Shown: positions 61,066-64,000 of the stretch, piece by piece | How the letters are laid out: each line of letters starts with the position of its first letter | Numbering within the stretch: position 1 is the stretch's first letter | Source: Microbacteriaceae bacterium | GTDB lineage: Bacteria; Actinomycetota; Actinomycetes; Actinomycetales; Microbacteriaceae | Direction of reading: 5' to 3' | DNA length: 64,000 nucleotides | Assembly: GCA_004297935.1 (NCBI GenBank) | Contig: SCRE01000008.1 | Span: 62,001 to 126,000, forward strand | Notes under the pieces: model-generated | What the model saw: the letters and a program-made list of their open reading frames with translations, nothing else | The model's database searches: none | What the model was told of the DNA's origin: nothing | Translations under genes and position numbers: made by a program

Positions 61066-61830
61066 TCAGCCCTCGTCGTCGTTTTCGAGTTCGGCCTGCA
61101 CCTCTGCGGTCAGATCGAGGTTGGTATAGACGTTCTGCACGTCGTCGGAATCTTCGAGGGCGTCGATCAGACGGAAGACCTTCCGAGCGGTTTCCGCGCT
61201 GCCTTCAACCTTCAGCTGCGGCACGAATTCGACATCGGCGGAGTCGTAGTCGATTCCGGCTTCCTGCAAAGCCTCGCGCGTCGGAACCAGGTCCGTCGCC
61301 TCGGTCAAGATTTCGAAAGCATCACCCTGCGCGGTGACCTCCTCCGCGCCGGCGTCGAGCACGGCCATGAGAATCTCGTCTTCGCTCGTGTGCTCGCCGG
61401 GCACGACGATGACACCCTTGCGATGGAAGTTGTACGACACCGATCCCGGGTCGGCCATGCTGCCGCCGTTGCGCGTCATCAGGGTGCGCACGTCGGCTGC
61501 GGCCCGGTTCCTGTTATCTGTCAGGCACTCGATCAGCAGCGCGACGCCGTTCGGCCCGTAGCCCTCGTAGATGATGGTGGCGTAGTCGATGACCTCACCG
61601 GTGAGGCCTGCTCCACGCTTGATGGCGCGGTCGATGTTGTCGTTCGGCACCGAGGTCTTCTTCGCCTTCTGAACGGCGTCGACGAGCGTCGGATTGCCGG
61701 AGAGGTCCGCACCGCCCATCTTGGCGGCGACCTCGATGTTCTTGATCAGCTTGGCAAACGACTTCGCACGGCGCTGGTCGATGACCGCTTTCTTGTGTTT
61801 CGTCGTCGCCCACTTGGAATGCCCCGACAT
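61066..61830 (-). CDS. yebC: YebC/PmpR family protein (translation/transcription factor)
   Basis: A 254-residue protein beginning [20 protein letters not shown], the signature of the YebC family, with [14 protein letters not shown] and [19 protein letters not shown]. Members have been described as transcriptional regulators and as factors that relieve ribosome stalling. ATG at 61830. A -10-like TAGACT lies at 61867-61872 on this strand, which could start a yebC-ruvCAB transcript. Confidence 0.95.
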   Translation of the reverse strand: MSGHSKWATTKHKKAVIDQRRAKSFAKLIKNIEVAAKMGGADLSGNPTLVDAVQKAKKTSVPNDNIDRAIKRGAGLTGEVIDYATIIYEGYGPNGVALLIECLTDNRNRAAADVRTLMTRNGGSMADPGSVSYNFHRKGVIVVPGEHTSEDEILMAVLDAGAEEVTAQGDAFEILTEATDLVPTREALQEAGIDYDSADVEFVPQLKVEGSAETARKVFRLIDALEDSDDVQNVYTNLDLTAEVQAELENDDEG

Positions 61831-61910
61831 GCGTCTCCTGTTTCTTGCGGGTTGAAGTGCCCTGCCAGTCTAAGACAACCGTTCGTCAGACGAGGAGGGC
61901 GCATTGCCGG

Positions 61911-62543
61911 TCAGTGCCGGACTTCTCGTGCTCGAATCTTCGCAAGGAAGTATTCGTGGAATCGGGTGTCACCCGTCATCTCGGGATGGAACGACGTACC
62001 GAGCAGGTTGCCTTGCTCGACGGCGACGACACGTCCATCGTCCAATGCCGCAACCACGGTCGCACGCGCGCCGACCGCCTCGACGATCGGAGCGCGGATG
62101 AACACCGTGTGCATCGGCTCATCGCCGAGCACCGGGATCCGTAGGTCCGTCTCGAACGAGTCGAGTTGTGAGCCGAACGCGTTGCGGCGCACCGTGACAT
62201 CGAGGCCGCCAAGCGTCTCCTGCCCTGCGATCGAATCGAGCACACGGTCCGCGAGCATGATCAATCCCGCGCACGTTCCGTAGATCGGAACGCCGGAGGC
62301 GATCGCCTGCCGCAGCGGTGCGACCAGTTCGAAGGTGCGCGACAGCTTGTCCATCACGCTCGACTCACCGCCCGGAATGATCAGCCCGTCGACGGAGGCG
62401 AGCTCGCTCGGGCGGCGCACGGCGACGGCATCCACTCCGAGTGCGCGCAACACGGCGAGATGCTCTCGAAAATCGCCCTGGAGCGCAAGCACGCCGACGC
62501 GCACCGCGACCTCGTCGGAGTTGTTCGTCGCGTTACCAGCCAC
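61911..62543 (-). CDS. pdxT: pyridoxal 5'-phosphate synthase glutaminase subunit
   Basis: Hydrolyses glutamine for the PdxS synthase. The 210-residue class I-like glutaminase contains [35 protein letters not shown], the nucleophile in [15 protein letters not shown], and the His-Glu pair in [11 protein letters not shown]. The GTG start at 62543 overlaps the pdxS end by 11 bases. Confidence 0.95.
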   Translation of the reverse strand: MAGNATNNSDEVAVRVGVLALQGDFREHLAVLRALGVDAVAVRRPSELASVDGLIIPGGESSVMDKLSRTFELVAPLRQAIASGVPIYGTCAGLIMLADRVLDSIAGQETLGGLDVTVRRNAFGSQLDSFETDLRIPVLGDEPMHTVFIRAPIVEAVGARATVVAALDDGRVVAVEQGNLLGTSFHPEMTGDTRFHEYFLAKIRAREVRH

Positions 62544-63435
62544 GTTCGGCGAGCCGGTGCGGTGCGGGCAGGTCGGACACGTTGATGCCGACCATCGCCT
62601 CGCCGAGTCCGCGCGAGACCTCGGCGATCACGCTTGCATCGTCGTAGAACGTGGTCGCCTTGACGATCGCCGCCGCGCGACGCGCCGGATCGCCCGACTT
62701 GAAGATGCCGCTGCCGACGAACACGCCGTCCGCACCGAGCTGCATCATCATCGCGGCATCGGCCGGGGTCGCGACTCCGCCCGCGGTGAACAGCACGACG
62801 GGCAGTTTGCCGGTCTGCGCGATCTCGGCGACGAGCTCGTACGGGGCCTGCAATTCCTTGGCGGCGACGTACAGCTCGTCGGTGCGCAGCGAACTGAGCG
62901 CCGCGATCTCCGAGGTGATCTTGCGGATGTGCTTGGTCGCCTCCGACACGTCGCCCGTGCCGGCCTCACCCTTCGAGCGGATCATTGCGGCACCCTCGTT
63001 GATCCGACGAAGCGCCTCACCGAGATTCGTGGCACCGCAGACGAACGGAACGGTGAACTGCCACTTGTCGATGTGGTTGAGATAGTCGGCCGGGCTGAGC
63101 ACCTCGGATTCGTCGATGTAGTCGACGTCGAGTGCCTGCAGAACCTGAGCCTCGACGAAATGTCCGATACGAGCCTTGGCCATGACCGGGATCGAAACCT
63201 CGGCGATGATCGACTCGATCAGATCGGGGTCGCTCATCCGGGCGACGCCGCCCTGCGAGCGGATGTCCGCCGGTACTCGCTCCAACGCCATCACGGCGAC
63301 CGCGCCGGCGTCTTCTGCGATACGAGCCTGCTCTGCGGTGACGACGTCCATGATGACGCCGCCCTTGAGCATCTCGGCAAGACCGCGCTTGACGCGGTTG
63401 GAGCCGACCTGGGACGTGGCGGTGCTTTCACTCAT
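62533..63435 (-). CDS. pdxS: pyridoxal 5'-phosphate synthase lyase subunit
   Basis: Forms PLP from ribose 5-phosphate, glyceraldehyde 3-phosphate and ammonia in a dodecamer with PdxT. The 300-residue barrel shows [20 protein letters not shown], the catalytic lysine in [15 protein letters not shown], and [20 protein letters not shown] with [11 protein letters not shown]. The ATG at 63435 gives the normal N-terminus; an in-frame GTG further upstream overlaps the HIT gene. Confidence 0.97.
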   Translation of the reverse strand: MSESTATSQVGSNRVKRGLAEMLKGGVIMDVVTAEQARIAEDAGAVAVMALERVPADIRSQGGVARMSDPDLIESIIAEVSIPVMAKARIGHFVEAQVLQALDVDYIDESEVLSPADYLNHIDKWQFTVPFVCGATNLGEALRRINEGAAMIRSKGEAGTGDVSEATKHIRKITSEIAALSSLRTDELYVAAKELQAPYELVAEIAQTGKLPVVLFTAGGVATPADAAMMMQLGADGVFVGSGIFKSGDPARRAAAIVKATTFYDDASVIAEVSRGLGEAMVGINVSDLPAPHRLAERGW

Positions 63436-63446
63436 AACAACAAATC

Positions 63447-63998
63447 CTACTCGGGTCGGGGTGTGTGCTTCTGGGCCGGCCACGCCTCGGCGATGGCCTG
63501 ACGGACCTCACCGAGCAATTGCGGCAGCGCTTTCGTCTTCGCGATGATCGGCAGGAAATTGGCGTCGGATGCCCACCGCGGCACGATGTGCTGGTGCAGG
63601 TGGGAGGCGATCCCGGCTCCGGCGGTCGCACCCTGGTTCATTCCGATGTTGAAGCCGTCGTTGCGCGAGACCGCGCGGATCACCCGCATCGCCGTCTGCG
63701 TGATCTCGGCCAGCTCGGCGACCTCCTCCGGCGTCGCATCGTCGTACGACGAGACATGCCGGTACGGGCATACCAGCATGTGACCGCTGTTGTACGGGAA
63801 CAGGTTCAGCAGCGCGTAGCCGGTGCGACCGCGGTGCACGATCAGCGACTCCTCGTCGGGCAGCTGAGGCGCGACGCAGAACGGGCAGTCGTCGCCGTGC
63901 GGCTGCTTCTGGCCCTGCTGGATGTAGACCATCCGATGCGGCGTCCACAGCCGTTGGAACTCATCGGGCACTCCGACCAGGTGTGACGGGTCGGCCAT
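63447..63998 (-). CDS. HIT-domain protein (AP4A phosphorylase/hydrolase-like)
   Basis: A 183-residue histidine-triad protein. CPFC near residue 38-41 fits the zinc-binding pair, [20 protein letters not shown] is the core sheet, and the triad [10 protein letters not shown] is intact. This actinobacterial type, found between thrS and pdxS, is related to diadenosine tetraphosphate phosphorylases; the substrate is not proven. The ATG lies two bases from the window edge, so its ribosome binding site is outside. Confidence 0.92.
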   Translation of the reverse strand: MADPSHLVGVPDEFQRLWTPHRMVYIQQGQKQPHGDDCPFCVAPQLPDEESLIVHRGRTGYALLNLFPYNSGHMLVCPYRHVSSYDDATPEEVAELAEITQTAMRVIRAVSRNDGFNIGMNQGATAGAGIASHLHQHIVPRWASDANFLPIIAKTKALPQLLGEVRQAIAEAWPAQKHTPRPE

Positions 63999-64000
63999 GA

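Overview
The window is a dense, GC-rich actinobacterial core-chromosome segment. Gene content and order (ruvCAB-yajC-secDF-rel, alaS-ruvX-mltG-aro, pyrR-pyrBC-carAB-pyrF-gmk-rpoZ-coaBC-metK-priA-fmt-rsmB-rpe, trpCBA-lgt-gltBD-pyk) fit an order-Micrococcales actinobacterium, most likely Microbacteriaceae. Support comes from an actinobacterial mIHF domain fused to guanylate kinase, a PriA without a Walker A motif, a Trp-biosynthesis-associated membrane protein, an HGxxPAAW-type small protein, and a palindromic repeat of a kind I recall from Microbacteriaceae. The family assignment is inference.

Almost everything is on the minus strand, so transcription runs from high to low coordinates. Right to left: HIT protein, pdxS-pdxT (PLP synthesis), yebC, ruvC-ruvA-ruvB (Holliday junctions), yajC-secD-secF (secretion), bifunctional (p)ppGpp enzyme Rel; rarA; rpsD with a strong terminator; DUF948 and a small membrane protein; alaS-ruvX-mltG-aroE-aroC-aroK-aroB-aroQ-efp-nusB (alanyl-tRNA synthesis, cell wall, shikimate pathway, translation and transcription factors); a DsbA-like lipoprotein; a palindromic repeat; the complete UMP pathway pyrR-pyrB-pyrC-(membrane gene)-carA-carB-pyrF; gmk-rpoZ-coaBC-metK-priA-fmt-rsmB-rpe; hisE-hisG-hisF-hisI; trpE-membrane protein-HGxxPAAW protein-trpC-trpB-trpA-lgt; gltB-gltD-pyk. 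Plus-strand genes are a phosphoribosyltransferase and an EamA exporter at the left edge, and a cyclophilin-type isomerase, a DUF349 protein and an AbiEi-like protein at about 50.4-53.2 kb.

Many neighbours overlap by 1-17 bases (ATGA, GTGA, GTGGCTGA, GTGGCTAG), so translational coupling is the rule. The least ordinary structures are in junctions. The gltB-gltD junction is expanded into three near-identical 61-bp tandem copies, each with a Shine-Dalgarno site and a 22-codon mini-ORF whose stop overlaps the next start. A smaller duplication of the same kind sits at the start of the HGxxPAAW gene. The pyrR leader has a PyrR-loop-like motif whose alternative fold pairs with the Shine-Dalgarno sequence. 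A roughly 208-bp nested inverted-repeat element lies upstream of pyrR. No rRNA, tRNA, CRISPR array, prophage or transposase gene was recognised. his and trp genes are only partly present (no hisA/B/C/D/H, trpD/F/G), so the rest must lie elsewhere.
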